From Brachionus rotundiformis (Eukaryota > Rotifera > Eurotatoria > Ploima > Brachionidae), in NCBI GenBank assembly GCA_016802295.1, contig JAESIW010000020.1:2835964-2899963 (forward strand): a stretch of 64,000 bases of DNA, read 5' to 3'. The position numbers were made by a program, and so were the translations under genes. Position 1 is the stretch's first letter. Every line of letters begins with the position of its first letter. Below, piece after piece: positions 1-11,540 of the stretch. The notes under the pieces were generated by a model that made no database searches, was not told the DNA's origin, and saw only the letters and a list, made by a program, of their open reading frames with translations.

Positions 1-908
1 AAAAAATACTGTAAAAATGTAGAAATAAATATATTTAAACATCTCAAGATTTTAAGATATTATAATATTAATCAAATTGTACAATATAATATCAGATATA
101 AATTCAAAATATTTAATATGTAATTCGATTTGTCACCAGAAGCACCAAACGGGTCATTTGACTTGTTTTTCAAAATTTTAAATCCACATATCTTATTAAC
201 TAACAATAAAAAAATCTTTTTTAAATTATGTCTGTTTTATATTTTTCTTTACGAAAATTTATCACTTGGTAAAATCACTTAAGTTTTTTGGTTAAATATT
301 TTGAATCAAAAAAAAACAGGAAAAATGCTTAATGCTTCAAGTGTTAAATAATAAAACAATAGGTTATCGCTCTAAAGACTTTACATTAAAACCAATTAAT
401 TGAATATTTGTTTTTTCTAAACAGAATTTACAGTTCAAAATTTCAATTATTATCATGATTAGCTACAATTAATGATAATTTTTTTGATTAGTAAATCATT
501 ATAAATTTGAAAAATATATATTAATATTAGTGTAAAATTTTTATTATTATTATAAAATTCAGTGTAAAAATTCAATTTAATTATTATTACTTTAGCTCTC
601 ATAAAATTAAGATAAAAATTCAAAAAAAAAATTCAAAAATAATCCCGATAGTAAAATAAAGAGAAAAAATAGAAAAAAAAAGAACTTAGAGCCGTACAAA
701 CAATAAAAAAAATATTTACCATCAAATTTAATTTTTTAATATTAACATAAATTTTGGGATATTTTTTAAATTAATTTTCTTAATTATTTACATTTGATTT
801 ACTTATAAGATTTAAACACACTTGAGTTACTTGCTCGCTTGAATAGACAACACAGCCTAATCGACTAAATATCCTAAAACAATCAAATACTTTTAACAAT
901 ATAATAAA
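1..908. other. AT-rich flank downstream of the RERE-like gene
   Basis: No convincing reading frame, RNA gene or repeat was seen. The stretch is very AT-rich and lies 3' of the RERE-like gene, so part of it is probably that gene's 3' UTR. Confidence 0.5.
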
Positions 909-3900
909 TCACAGATAAAATGATCCTTTTTGTTGATTATCTTTTTGTTGTTGTTGTTGTTGTTGCTGTTGCTGCTGCATTTGAAAGTGGAACCTAAGCG
1001 CTTCTTCATTAGGTATGTTGAAAGGCAGTCCGTGTGGAGGAAGACCATGCGCGCCGCCCATTTGAGATTGGGCGGCCATGGCCGCCAAAAATTGTAGCCT
1101 CTCTCTTTCCATCATTTCTAAACGACGCATTTCGTCGTTACTTTGAGCTCCTAGTTGATTAGGCATCATTGCTGGCGTGATTGGTTGGCTGGGCGGCCTA
1201 GGTTGTTGTTGTTGCATTCTCATTAGGTTAGGCGACTGTGGAGATTGTTGATTAGCCGCTGCTTGCTGAAACAAGCTGGCAAATTGAGGGTTCAGCAAAG
1301 GATTCATGGTCGGATCGGGCAGACCCAATTTAGGATCTTGTTTGAAAAGCATTGCTGCAGCTGCTTGTTGGGCGAGTAGGAAATCATTTGGTGAAGAGGG
1401 AATGGGCGGCTTGTTCAAAAATGGTGACGCGGTCTGTCTGCTCATAGATGAAGACGGTCTTGATGCATTTGAGCTCGAATTGAAACCAGGCGAACCAGAT
1501 GTTTTGTCAAAATTTGGCATATTCTTGGCCATATTTGGTTGGCTCGATTTGACTGACGAAGAAGACGAGGACTTTTTATTAAATGAATTGTTTAAATTGG
1601 GCTCAGGCGTTTTGGGTACTGATGTTTTCGGTGCTTTTTTTGCTTCCTGTTCTTTTTCATTGTTTTGAAATTGTGACATTAGATTGAAAAAAGCCTCGTT
1701 GTGAAATCCGGGAAAGAGTGGATTTTGACCCGGTGGCAGAAAAGGTGGATGTGCGCCAGGTCCGAGACCAGGTGGAAAAAGATTAGGTGCAAAACCAGGC
1801 ATTTGCTGACTGGCGATGTTTTGTTTAATAAAACTCTCGAACATTTCGGCTGGATTTTTGGGTGCATTGGGCGCTTGCTTTGACTTGTCTTGATTGAAGA
1901 TTTTAGAAAAATCTGGAAAATTTGGATTGAAGGCTGAATTGGGCTGAGATCTGTCCGCAATGTCTCTGAGTTGTTTCAAAGCCGGCGTAGTTGGCGACTG
2001 AAGGTTTCGACTAGGAGTCTTTGACTTGTTTCTACTATCTGAATTGATCACTTGAGGCACAAAGACCTTTGGTGCCACTGGCTGTTCTTTGCTCATTTTG
2101 CTCTCTTGTTCTTTGTGTCTTGACTCATTTTTTTGCTTCAAGTACTTCGAACTTGGCAAGTACCTGAACTCGAGATCTGTTCGCGAGCAAATATTGGTTC
2201 CTCGATCCCATACTTTCATGAACATGGCATTCGAGTCCGGTTTAATCAATTCGGTTGGCTTATTTACAATTATTTGCACTGCTTGAGGTGGAGATAGCTG
2301 GTCGTCATAGGTTGGCGCGGGAGAGGGACAAGTCGAGTCAGATTGTTGATCTTTGCCCTTGACGAGTTGCTGAAATGCGGCCATGGCTTGTGGAAAGTTG
2401 GGCGGCATGAAAGGCGCGTTGTTGGGCGGTGGTGTTGAATTGGGCGTCGAAGAGGACAAAAAATTGAAGGCCGGATTGACGGGAGGCGTGGGCGCGCCTG
2501 GCAAAGGCGATTGAGAGAATGGCGGATGAGCCAAGCCTTTAGAGTTCGGCGAAACCATTTGATTCAAATGTTGCTGCATCATTAAGCTTTGTAGTGGATT
2601 GTTGAAAGCCGACAGTGCTTCGGAACTGCTGGGATGTTGACCAAATAAGAAAGGATGTGCAAAAGGAAATAGTGGATTTTGTATTTCTGATTCGGTGCTG
2701 TTGTTGTTGTTGTTGTTGTTCTGCGAGTTTTTGGCAGATGGTGGTCGAAAAGAAACAGACTTGGGCGAAAAAGCGTTCTGACATGCATTGAATGCAGGCG
2801 ATTGTCCTCTTAGCTTTCCGTTAACAAAGCCTGGCACGGGCTTTATTTTGTGCGGCGAGCCTGGTGGTGAATTTTTTTCTGACTTGGGCTCTCTTTTGCT
2901 CAAATCATGCGGTTTATCTTTTGTATCACTTTGCTCAGGTATGAAACTGTTAACACAAAAATTATTCTTAATTGGCTTGAATATTTTTGAATCATCCTGA
3001 GGTTCTTGTTTAACTTGTTCGCCCTCCTCATCACAATCTTTCATATTAATATCATTATTTAGAGTTGTATTCAAGCTATTAGATTGTTCTTCTTTCTTGC
3101 ATGTGTCCGATTTGAGTTGTTTTTTATGCTGATCCTCGTCATTCATTTCTATGTTGGTGTCTGTCACGTCCTGGTCATAGTCTTGATAGTCACTGTCATT
3201 GCCAACACTGGCACTTTCATTTTCGATCTCATCGTTTTGTTCACTCTTGGCATCTGTCGATTCTTCTACCTTGGTGCCGTTACTATGCGCTGTCTTGACC
3301 TCTTTGACTTTCTTGACCTCGTTTCCAGGGTTGGAAATTTTGGGCAACTCACCGTACTTTTTATAATACATCCTGCAATCGTAGCACAATAGTTTGTTGT
3401 CTCTTCCTCCGTTTTGTAGGTCTTTCGAAGCTATAAAGTAATTAGAGTTAGACAAACAAAATAGAAAAGTAAAATTTTATTGTACAAGTAGTGAAACAAT
3501 TGGTGCATTGATTGGTGTTGTTGATGGCTGTTTTTTGTTCGGATGATTCGTCGGACTCGTTATTGTCCGAGTCGACTTCAGAGCCACCTGAAAATTGCTC
3601 ATTGATTGGTTTTTTGTTATTAATTGTATTAGATGTATTAGCTGCTTTTTTGCTGGAAGAAGCAGGTCTGGTAAATCGGCGCCTGGGTCGTCCATTCACG
3701 GCTTGAGGCGTTTTTTTCCACAAGTAGTAAAATTCGACCAGCTCTGGCGTTTCTTTATGTGGCAGTAGCTCTTTTCTTATGCGAAAAAAATTCTTGCCAT
3801 ACTGCCTGAGGCCTTTGACAAACTTTTTCTGATCTTCTTCGCTCCACTTCTTCTCCATGGTCTTGGTCGAGATTGGATTTTTGACCAGATATTGCAGCGC

Positions 3901-4587
3901 CTTGCTTGTATCGTACTGCATTTCGTGTAGCACATCGATGGCATAAATAGTAGTCGAGTCGGATTGGGCCGCGTCATACATGTCGTCGGCGTTGCCACGG
4001 TCACACATGCCGGCGAAAGCAGCAATGCTCCTCGCAGCCTGCAAATACGTGAGCAAGTTAGCATCGCTTATTGACTTATATCGCCACGTGCACGTCTCCC
4101 ACGTATCGCAGTCCTCCGCCATGTCCTCGGTTTTGACATCAGGAGCGCATGGCGGTAGCTTGGCCTGATGACTCGGCCCGACTCGTATTTCGCCTTGAGT
4201 ATTTGCCAGCCTTCTAGCTTCGGGGTTGTATGTCAATATGCAAAAGAACGTGTCTGCAAACGGCTTGAAGTTTTTGGCTTCTAATATGTCTTGATAATGT
4301 ATAACTCTACACTTTCCTCTGATTAATTTAACGCTGTTAGGGCCGATTTTGAGCAGTTAGTTTAGATTTAGCTTACTTTATGAAACTGGATGGGTATATG
4401 TCTTTGCATTCAGATGCGAATAACTCACGGCCTTTGATTATAGGTTCTAGCACGATTAGTTCATTGGCAACATTTTCTTCAAATAAAGAAAAAATTAAAA
4501 ATGACGATTTTGGACAGAGTGAGCATATTATTTTGAGTGAATATCAAGTTTAGCATAGATAAATATTTAGTACGAAATATGAGAACG

Positions 4588-4623
<36 letters not shown>

Positions 4624-7600
4624 AAATGAAGAGAGTAATTATTATTCTTCTAATTATTATTGTTATTAATCGAATATTTATTTATTATAATATATAGTCG
4701 AATAATAAATCAATTTAATTCGAAACTTAAAAATAAAAAACACAGTTCTTCTTTAGCTAGATTGTGTATACATGGAGTGTGTTTGATTGCCATTCGATCA
4801 TGTTTTAGATTTTTATTTTGGTTTTATTATTTTTTTAGAATTTTGTTTTTGTTTCACCGAAAATATTAAAAATTTTATTAAACTTTTTAGTTTGATAATT
4901 ATAATTTAATATCGATAATAAATTATGCTAATTAGTCTAAACTGTTAATTAAACAAATTCGATTATGAATCGGACAATCAAGAAGGATATGGGCGGGTTC
5001 AAAAATGTAGCATCGATTTCCCTTTAAAGTTTAAGATAAATACTTTTAATCAAATCAAATAACCAAAAATTAATTTTGATCCGAAACTTTTATTAAAAAC
5101 TCTTAAAATTCTAATACCTGGAACCAATGATGAAGGTATTTTGAAAAAATAAAGTAATTTGAGCCTTTAAAATTTTCTAATTCCATCAACAAAATTTAGA
5201 TGAGTTTTTTAAAACATTTAAATTGTTAATGGTTTAATTTTTGTATACATGAAATAAATTAAGACATTAGGTTCAATAATTTAATTTTCTTTTAAAAATA
5301 ATCAAAAATCTAATAAATTATAGATACGTTGAATTTTATTCGCTAAATTAAAACATGGTTTAACAAATTTTCTTAATAAATGATAACTTGCTATTCTTTT
5401 GAAAACATTCTTATTTAACTTGTATTAATTAACTATTTTATAAATTATTTTAATGATAATAAAATATAAAAAAAAAACAATAGACATATTCGTTTTCGAA
5501 TTAGTTTAACTCGAGTCGATTAAACTTTTGAAACTTATAGATTTGTGACAAATAATCCACAAAAATTATAATAATTGTGTTTACCCTAGTGAATACGAAT
5601 TTTACTTAAGAAATTATCAAATTAAATGTGTTGAATTATTAGAACAAGATTCTAAGTGATTCAAGCTATAAAATATGAATTAGCAAACTTATTCTAATTT
5701 AAGAATTTGTTTAAAATTTTCATTTTTTTGAAAAATAGAATATGATTTTTATTTGGAATTGATGACTAAATTTTAAATAAAATTATAACAAATCTAATTT
5801 TTCAATTGATTTAAATGCTGAGTATATAACATAACAAAACATAACATAACAAATCTATCATATTAAGTCTTTTAAATTAATATCAAAATAACAATAATGC
5901 CTTAAAACATCTAGATTATTAAAATAAAAAAGTAGCCGAAAGTAGTGACCTTTTTAGAGCAAAAATTTTCCTTTAGATGTTTAATTTACTAGGTGCTCTA
6001 AAATAAACTAAAAATAAATTTTTGAGAGTTCGCTTCATTTCAAAATTTAGCAATCGACTTGATATCCTCAAGATTCTTTAAACTTATTAATGTAATATCC
6101 TTTTTGATAAAATTCTTTATACCAGTTTAAATATAAATACATCTTCGATTTAAAGAAAAGTTTTTATTTGTTTTTTAAAGCGATAAAATAATGACTTTTC
6201 AAAAAGAATCTAATTTGAGTTGTCAATCAAAACTTTGCTGATAGTTTAGGTTATTATTATACTTGGCCATCTCTCAATTTATAATTTTTTTTTTAATTTT
6301 ATCTTTTCAAAGACTTAGTTAACGTCTATCATTTAGAAATGTCCAAATCTCAAAATTACTAAGATTGAATTTATCAGTAAGTAAATATTTTAATATCTTA
6401 GCCTGTTAGTTATAAATTTGAAAACAATATTTATTAATACAGATATTTCACACCGACCTAATTATTTTTTGAATAATTTTACCGAATTAATTAACTAAAA
6501 ATGTAATTAATACTTTCAGCCACTTGAACTTTTTAAATATTATAGCACTATCAAGACAAAATACTGTAAATTATTTTGAATTAAATTCTAGTTCTTTCAC
6601 AACTACTATTATATATTTTCAACATGATTAGCTTTAAATACATAAAGAGAAAAACAATATACTTAACAATAAGATCAAATTTCAATTTTTGAACATATGA
6701 GCATACATTTATCTATCTGAAGGAAATAAGCTTATGAGCGTGATATAATATTTCCTATTTATTAGATCGCGGTTTTAATATATTAATAAAAAATTTATAT
6801 TTGAAGAAGTTTTGATCTTTTTTCTAAAAGTTGTCCTATTTGTAAACTTTTTAAGTTCTATAAACAGGAATCGCAGAATACATAAACTTCATGATTTATA
6901 GCAAAAATTCAAGCAGTTTCGTTTTTTTAAACTCTTAATCGAAAGGAATTTATAATTTTTTATTCGTATTTGTTTCTCTAGCTAAATATTTGATTTAAAA
7001 TTGAATATTTGAGTTTTCATTTTGGAATAAATTTGAACCTGTCCTCTTTAAAAAAAAATTGTAATGGCTTCACTTTAAACTTGTATAAACTTGGTAGTGA
7101 AAATAATTTAATTTTAGTTAGATGTCATCTATTTTTTCCTAATAATTTAAGATTCAAATGAAACTGATATATCTTTACTTAAAACTAAATCTATTATAAG
7201 AACAATAAAATAGGTTATTATTAGATATAACTCTAAAACTATAAATAAATTATTTGATTATTTTTAAGTCAACTAAAAAAATATAGTTTTTGCAATTTAA
7301 GAGATTTTTACCAGAAAGTAATTAAATTTCTTAAGTCAATAAGACTGATATAAAAAAAGTTAGAGGAAAATCAATAATTCAAATAATTCAAAATTTAATA
7401 ACTATATGCCTAATTTATAAGGATCGACTTAATTCATATTTTCTTATATTAATTCTATTTGTTTAAAAATTAGAAATCTTAATCAAAATTAAAAATTAAT
7501 TTCAATAAGTAAATCTTTTAAATAATATTAATTAATTATGATAGAAAGCTCACTGTTTTCTGAAAGTCTATCTTGCATTAAAGGCATGTAAACACCGTCA

Positions 7601-8515
7601 GGTATTTCATTAGGTCTGTAATACCATCTAACTTCAATCATGACCAGGTCTCTTTTTGTCTAAACAATAAAATGGAATAGTTTGCTGAAAAATCGAGATC
7701 TAGAAAAGCATAATTCTGAATACACACCTTAGTTTTTCTTTTAGCCTAATTAGAATTTTATTTTATAGATTCAAATTATGGACTAAAATTAATTAGAAAG
7801 AAGAAGATGAACTAAAAATACTCGCAGTTAGCCAAATCTTAACAATTCGAGTCGAACCTTTTCAAATAGAGTTTATTAGATTTAAAAAAAATCGCATGAA
7901 TATAAAAGCTGTTTTTTGAAGTGATTAAATTTCTAAAATAATTAATATTTTTTCACTAAATCAATCTTATTTCTTTCCTATTTAAACAAAAATCCTGTTT
8001 ACTTAACTATATAACTGCAATTCCGTCCTAAATTAAAACTCGGTCGTGTATTCAGAATTTAGCTTTTAAATTTATTTATTTATTTATTTAGTTACTAATT
8101 TAAAGTCGAGTATGTAAGCAATGGCGAAAGGCTGGTTAGGCTTGTTTATGTCCATGTAAACATGATCCGACACTCTGTACACAACTCCATTTGCATCGGT
8201 ATAAGACTGGATGTTTTCTTCTTTAAATTGGATGTTATTCGAAGGTCTTGCCCGACCATTATAGGACCGATACGTGCTGAAAGTCAACGGACGAGAGGAA
8301 TAAGGTACAGCAGTATCTATTTTTTCTGGCTTGTCATTATTTTGAATCGGATTTTTTAGACTGTGAACATTTTTTGATTCGTCGTGATTAAAATTGGTCG
8401 TATTTGCCAGTGTGCGATTATTTACATCGTTTTGACAGCCGAAATCGGCCGGACTCGGATTCGGATTGCCTGATGCATTAGCAGTGGCCGTCATTCTCAA
8501 TGCTAATACATCCAT
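909..8515 (-). CDS. RERE: RERE/Grunge (atrophin family) transcriptional co-repressor, 5 exons
   Basis: Exons, 5' to 3' on the minus strand, are 8515-8096, 7659-7554, 4476-4377, 4333-3486 and 3430-909. They total 3996 nt, giving 1331 aa, and every junction keeps frame with GT-AG ends. Domains in order: a BAH domain (about 105-250, with VYRVSDHVYM and later RGKCRVIHY), ELM2 (about 255-300, GEIRVGPSHQAKLPP), SANT (about 368-415, KKWSEEDQKKF and FYYLWKKT) and a GATA-type zinc finger (about 485-515; CTNC and CYDC, split by the 55-bp last intron). A long Ser/Pro/Asn/Gln-rich tail follows, with an arginine/glutamate cluster (MRRLEMMERERL) and a terminal glutamine run. This order is diagnostic of RERE/Grunge, nuclear HDAC-recruiting co-repressors. 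The start is the first ATG after an in-frame stop at 8525-8527; a second Met lies 7 codons on. The identity is secure; the N-terminus and C-terminus are less so. Confidence 0.93.
944..980 (-). repeat. CAG/CAA polyglutamine tract near the RERE C-terminus
   Basis: A mixed CAA/CAG run encodes about 12 consecutive glutamines just before the stop codon of the RERE-like protein. A shorter Asn run is encoded near 2700-2720. Such tracts are typical of atrophin-family proteins and likely vary in length. Confidence 0.85.
4477..7553 (-). other. Large intron of the RERE-like gene
   Basis: This 3.1-kb intron lies between BAH-encoding exons 2 and 3, in a gene whose other introns are 43-457 bp. It begins with a GTGAGC donor at 7553 and ends with an AG before 4476. 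It holds a GA microsatellite at its 3' end but no coding exon that I can support. Its size suggests regulatory content or decayed insertions. Confidence 0.7.
4592..4618. repeat. (GA)n microsatellite
   Basis: A perfect GA dinucleotide run of about 13 units lies in the large RERE intron, about 115 bp from the acceptor of exon 3 in transcript orientation. Confidence 0.9.
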
Positions 8516-9990
8516 TAAACGTAATCAATTGTTCAGAATTAATGTGTTTTGTTTTAAAAATCTTTGATGATCATAATTTTTGAATTTTTTGCATTTTAAA
8601 TCTAACAATAAAAATTTAAAATCTTAATTTGACCAAAAACACACTTTCTTTTTTCTAGTTCTCGCTTTCTTTAGATCGAGTGAACCATCATGCATTATGT
8701 CATTAAGAAAAATATATACACAATTATATAGTCTTGAAGCTACACAATAAATGAACACTTACTAGAACTAAAATTTGTTCTATTCCCCCTTATAGAATTC
8801 CCATAGTGTAAATTTATGTTTATTATTATTCAATTCGCCGTGCGTTTTTGCTCTTTTTTCTCTGCATTTATTTTTTCTTTATTTTAAATTAAGTATTTAA
8901 ATTAATTTTACCGATTGCTCGATTGCTTAGATTGCATTAGGTTGACTTTAATGACCAAATAAACATTTAGCTCAATTAAATAAACAATAAAGGATTAATA
9001 TATTATAAGATGACATTTATATAAGTAAACAATCAATTAATAAATGCCTTGAAGATTTTTAAGACAATACAAAGTGGTATTATCTGTTTTTAATTTTTTT
9101 TCGTCTTTTTTCCATTGCGTTAATGAAAATTTTGATTTAAAAAAATATTAAAAAATCATAAAATTTTTCAAGTGATTTCAAAATATTAAAATATCATTTA
9201 TTAAATTTGTTAAGCAAATTTGAACGATTTCTCAAAAAACATATTTTGCATTAATCCAAATAATTTGTTTTACCATAATTTCTTAACTAATTAAATTTTC
9301 TATCAAGTTAAGTATTTATGAATTTTTCGTATATTTCTAAAGATTTTAATAAAATCTGTCAATTTTCAATTCTTATTTGATTAATTTAAAAAAAAACACG
9401 AAAAAAAAGATTTTTTTGCCTGTCTTACTTTTATTAATTTTTTATTCAATAAAAAAATATTGTCTCATGTGAGTACTTATGATTTTTTGAAAGTTTATCA
9501 ATCAAATTATAAAAAGTTTAATTAGCGATTCATGATTTCTGTATGCATAAGTATTTCAAATTTTAAGGCTAAAAATTAGAAAAACGAGAATCATTTTTTT
9601 TCTTTATTACTGAAATCAGTTTAAAGATAAATAATTTATTTAAAAATTAAAAATTTTTAATTTATAATTAATTTATTTTAACCCGAACAAAGTTTACATT
9701 GAAATTTAAAATTCCAATTTTTTAAAATATATATTTGAAAATAAAATTCTAATTAAAATGATTAAAAAAATTGCAATTAAAATTCTGGGTTTCAATCTAA
9801 TCAACTTTTTTAATGCTGTCTAATCGTTACCAAGAAAACCAGTTTGCTAACAGCTTTAAATAATCAAATCAATTATTTTAAAATTATTATATACAGCATT
9901 TTTAATTTTCTTTGTTTACTTCAATTAAAAATTCTTAATTTAAATACCGTTTAACAACTTTTGAAACTTATCATTTAAATTAAGCAAAAA
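8516..9990. other. AT-rich intergenic region between RERE-like and the 10-kb gene
   Basis: It separates two divergently transcribed genes and should contain both promoters. No TATA box or Inr pair stood out. An AG acceptor-like site ends 7 nt before the ATG at 9991, so the downstream mRNA may have a 5' UTR intron or be trans-spliced. Confidence 0.4.
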
Positions 9991-10986
9991 ATGGAAGATC
10001 AAGAAACTTTTTTTCAAGATGAAAATTCAACTAATAATGAAACTGAAAATTTGTTTAATGAAAATGATGCAAAAGCCGAAGTGAATACAGCTAATCTTGA
10101 TCTATCAGACTCTCAAAATGCAATAAATTTAAACAACCAAATTAATAGCGAAAGTGAAAATGACCCTAATACTGATTTAGATAGTCAAGAAGAAGCTAAA
10201 AATGAGATGAAAAGCATAGAGATATTAGATATAAATCAACGGGATTCGGATGACGTCGACCGGCCTTTTCCATTCTCTCCACAACAAGCTCTGAAACCAG
10301 ACAAAACCGAATCGTTCATTACTTCTAAATCACGTGATTCCTTTAAAGAAGAAACTTCTGTCAAACAAAAAATTGAGCAAGAAATATTCTTACCAGATAA
10401 TACTGATAAAACATTTTTGGCGCCCAATTCACAAAAATTGACAAAATCAACAATTATATCTGATTCTACCGAATCAAATTTAAGAAGAAAATATTTGACT
10501 TATGAAAGACAGCCTCAAAAATCACAGCTAAAATATTCCAGTGATCAAAATTTAAAGTCAATAAATCGCTTAAGCGCTTTGCCAAATAGAAACATAGAAC
10601 CATACAAAGTGAGGACACTACACGACAATCTGAAAGATATTGATATAGATGCAGTGTCTCTGCGGCTTCACAGTTCTAAAATACGTAATTTTTCTTTTCA
10701 TAAATAGAAAAGATTTAAAATAAAATTTTAGATGGTCGAATAAAAATGAACGAGTTCTATGATCAGTATTTTAAGAAACGAATTCGCACAGCAGATCCAT
10801 TAGTTGTAGTAAGAAAATTTTTTAAGTTTAAATCGAATAAAAAGATTAACTATTTGAAAATTTCAGTCGGAAAGATTGAGTGCAAAAAAAGATACTAGAA
10901 TACCGGACAGTTGTAGAACCATCAAAAGTTCTCCTTTAAGAAGAAATGATTTGTGCGTTTCATGGGCTTGGAATGGATATAATTGA
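9991..10986 (+). CDS. Uncharacterised acidic protein with conserved-looking C-terminus, 3 exons
   Basis: Exons are 9991-10684, 10732-10808 and 10867-10986, totalling 891 nt for 296 aa. The introns are 47 and 58 bp with clean GT-AG ends. Ignoring the splice at 10684 ends the protein 8 codons later. The first 200 residues are low-complexity, acidic, Asn/Asp/Glu/Ser-rich and probably disordered. The last 60 are basic and look constrained: an NEFYDQYFKKR segment, then IPDSC, SSPLRRNDLC and a terminal SWAWNGYN. I do not recognise the family. A tail like this can be a docking motif, but no function is claimed. No signal peptide or membrane segment is visible. Confidence 0.7.
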
Positions 10987-11540
10987 AAAAAATGTTATTA
11001 ATTTTACATAACAAATTCATTTTTTATTTTGAAAAATTATTTTTCCAATAAAGTTTTTAAAAAAATGGACCTAAGTCGTCAAACAATCATCAAATATTAG
11101 AAATTTCATTCATCAAAGTACTTCTTATATTCGAAAATATTTCAGTTCTAAAAAGCAACTTTGAAAGAAAAATAGGCTCATTTTATCTTCCATTAGGGAC
11201 ACGAAAAATTCATTTTTACATTTTTAAACAATACACATTTTTAGTGAATAAATAATTCGAATAAAGGATAATTTTTGGCATTCAAGTTTCTTCTATTAGA
11301 GAAAATACGGCTAGTGTTGCTCTTAATTATAAATAATGTGTCTTTACACAATATGTTATAAAATATAAAATGCTGAGCTCAATTAAATTTTATTTTATTC
11401 CTTTAAAACAAAATTATCACTTATGTTTAAAAAATAAAAAAGAGTAAAAAAATAAAACAAAAACTTAACTCTCGATTTCGTGTTTTATACAGCTATTAAG
11501 AATTTTAGATTACAAAAAAGATTACTTAATCTCGGAATAA
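10987..11540. other. Short convergent intergenic region
   Basis: It lies between the 3' ends of the uncharacterised plus-strand gene and the minus-strand TRIM/NHL gene. AATAAA-like hexamers occur near 11047 (+) and on the opposite strand near 11390-11400. Nothing else was seen. Confidence 0.5.

Noticed and set aside
1306..1668. 120-codon plus-strand ORF opposite the RERE tail
   Set aside because: It is the mirror of a coding region with strong domain evidence; its Leu/Asp/Glu/Phe-rich content is the complement of Ser/Pro/Asn/Gln codons.
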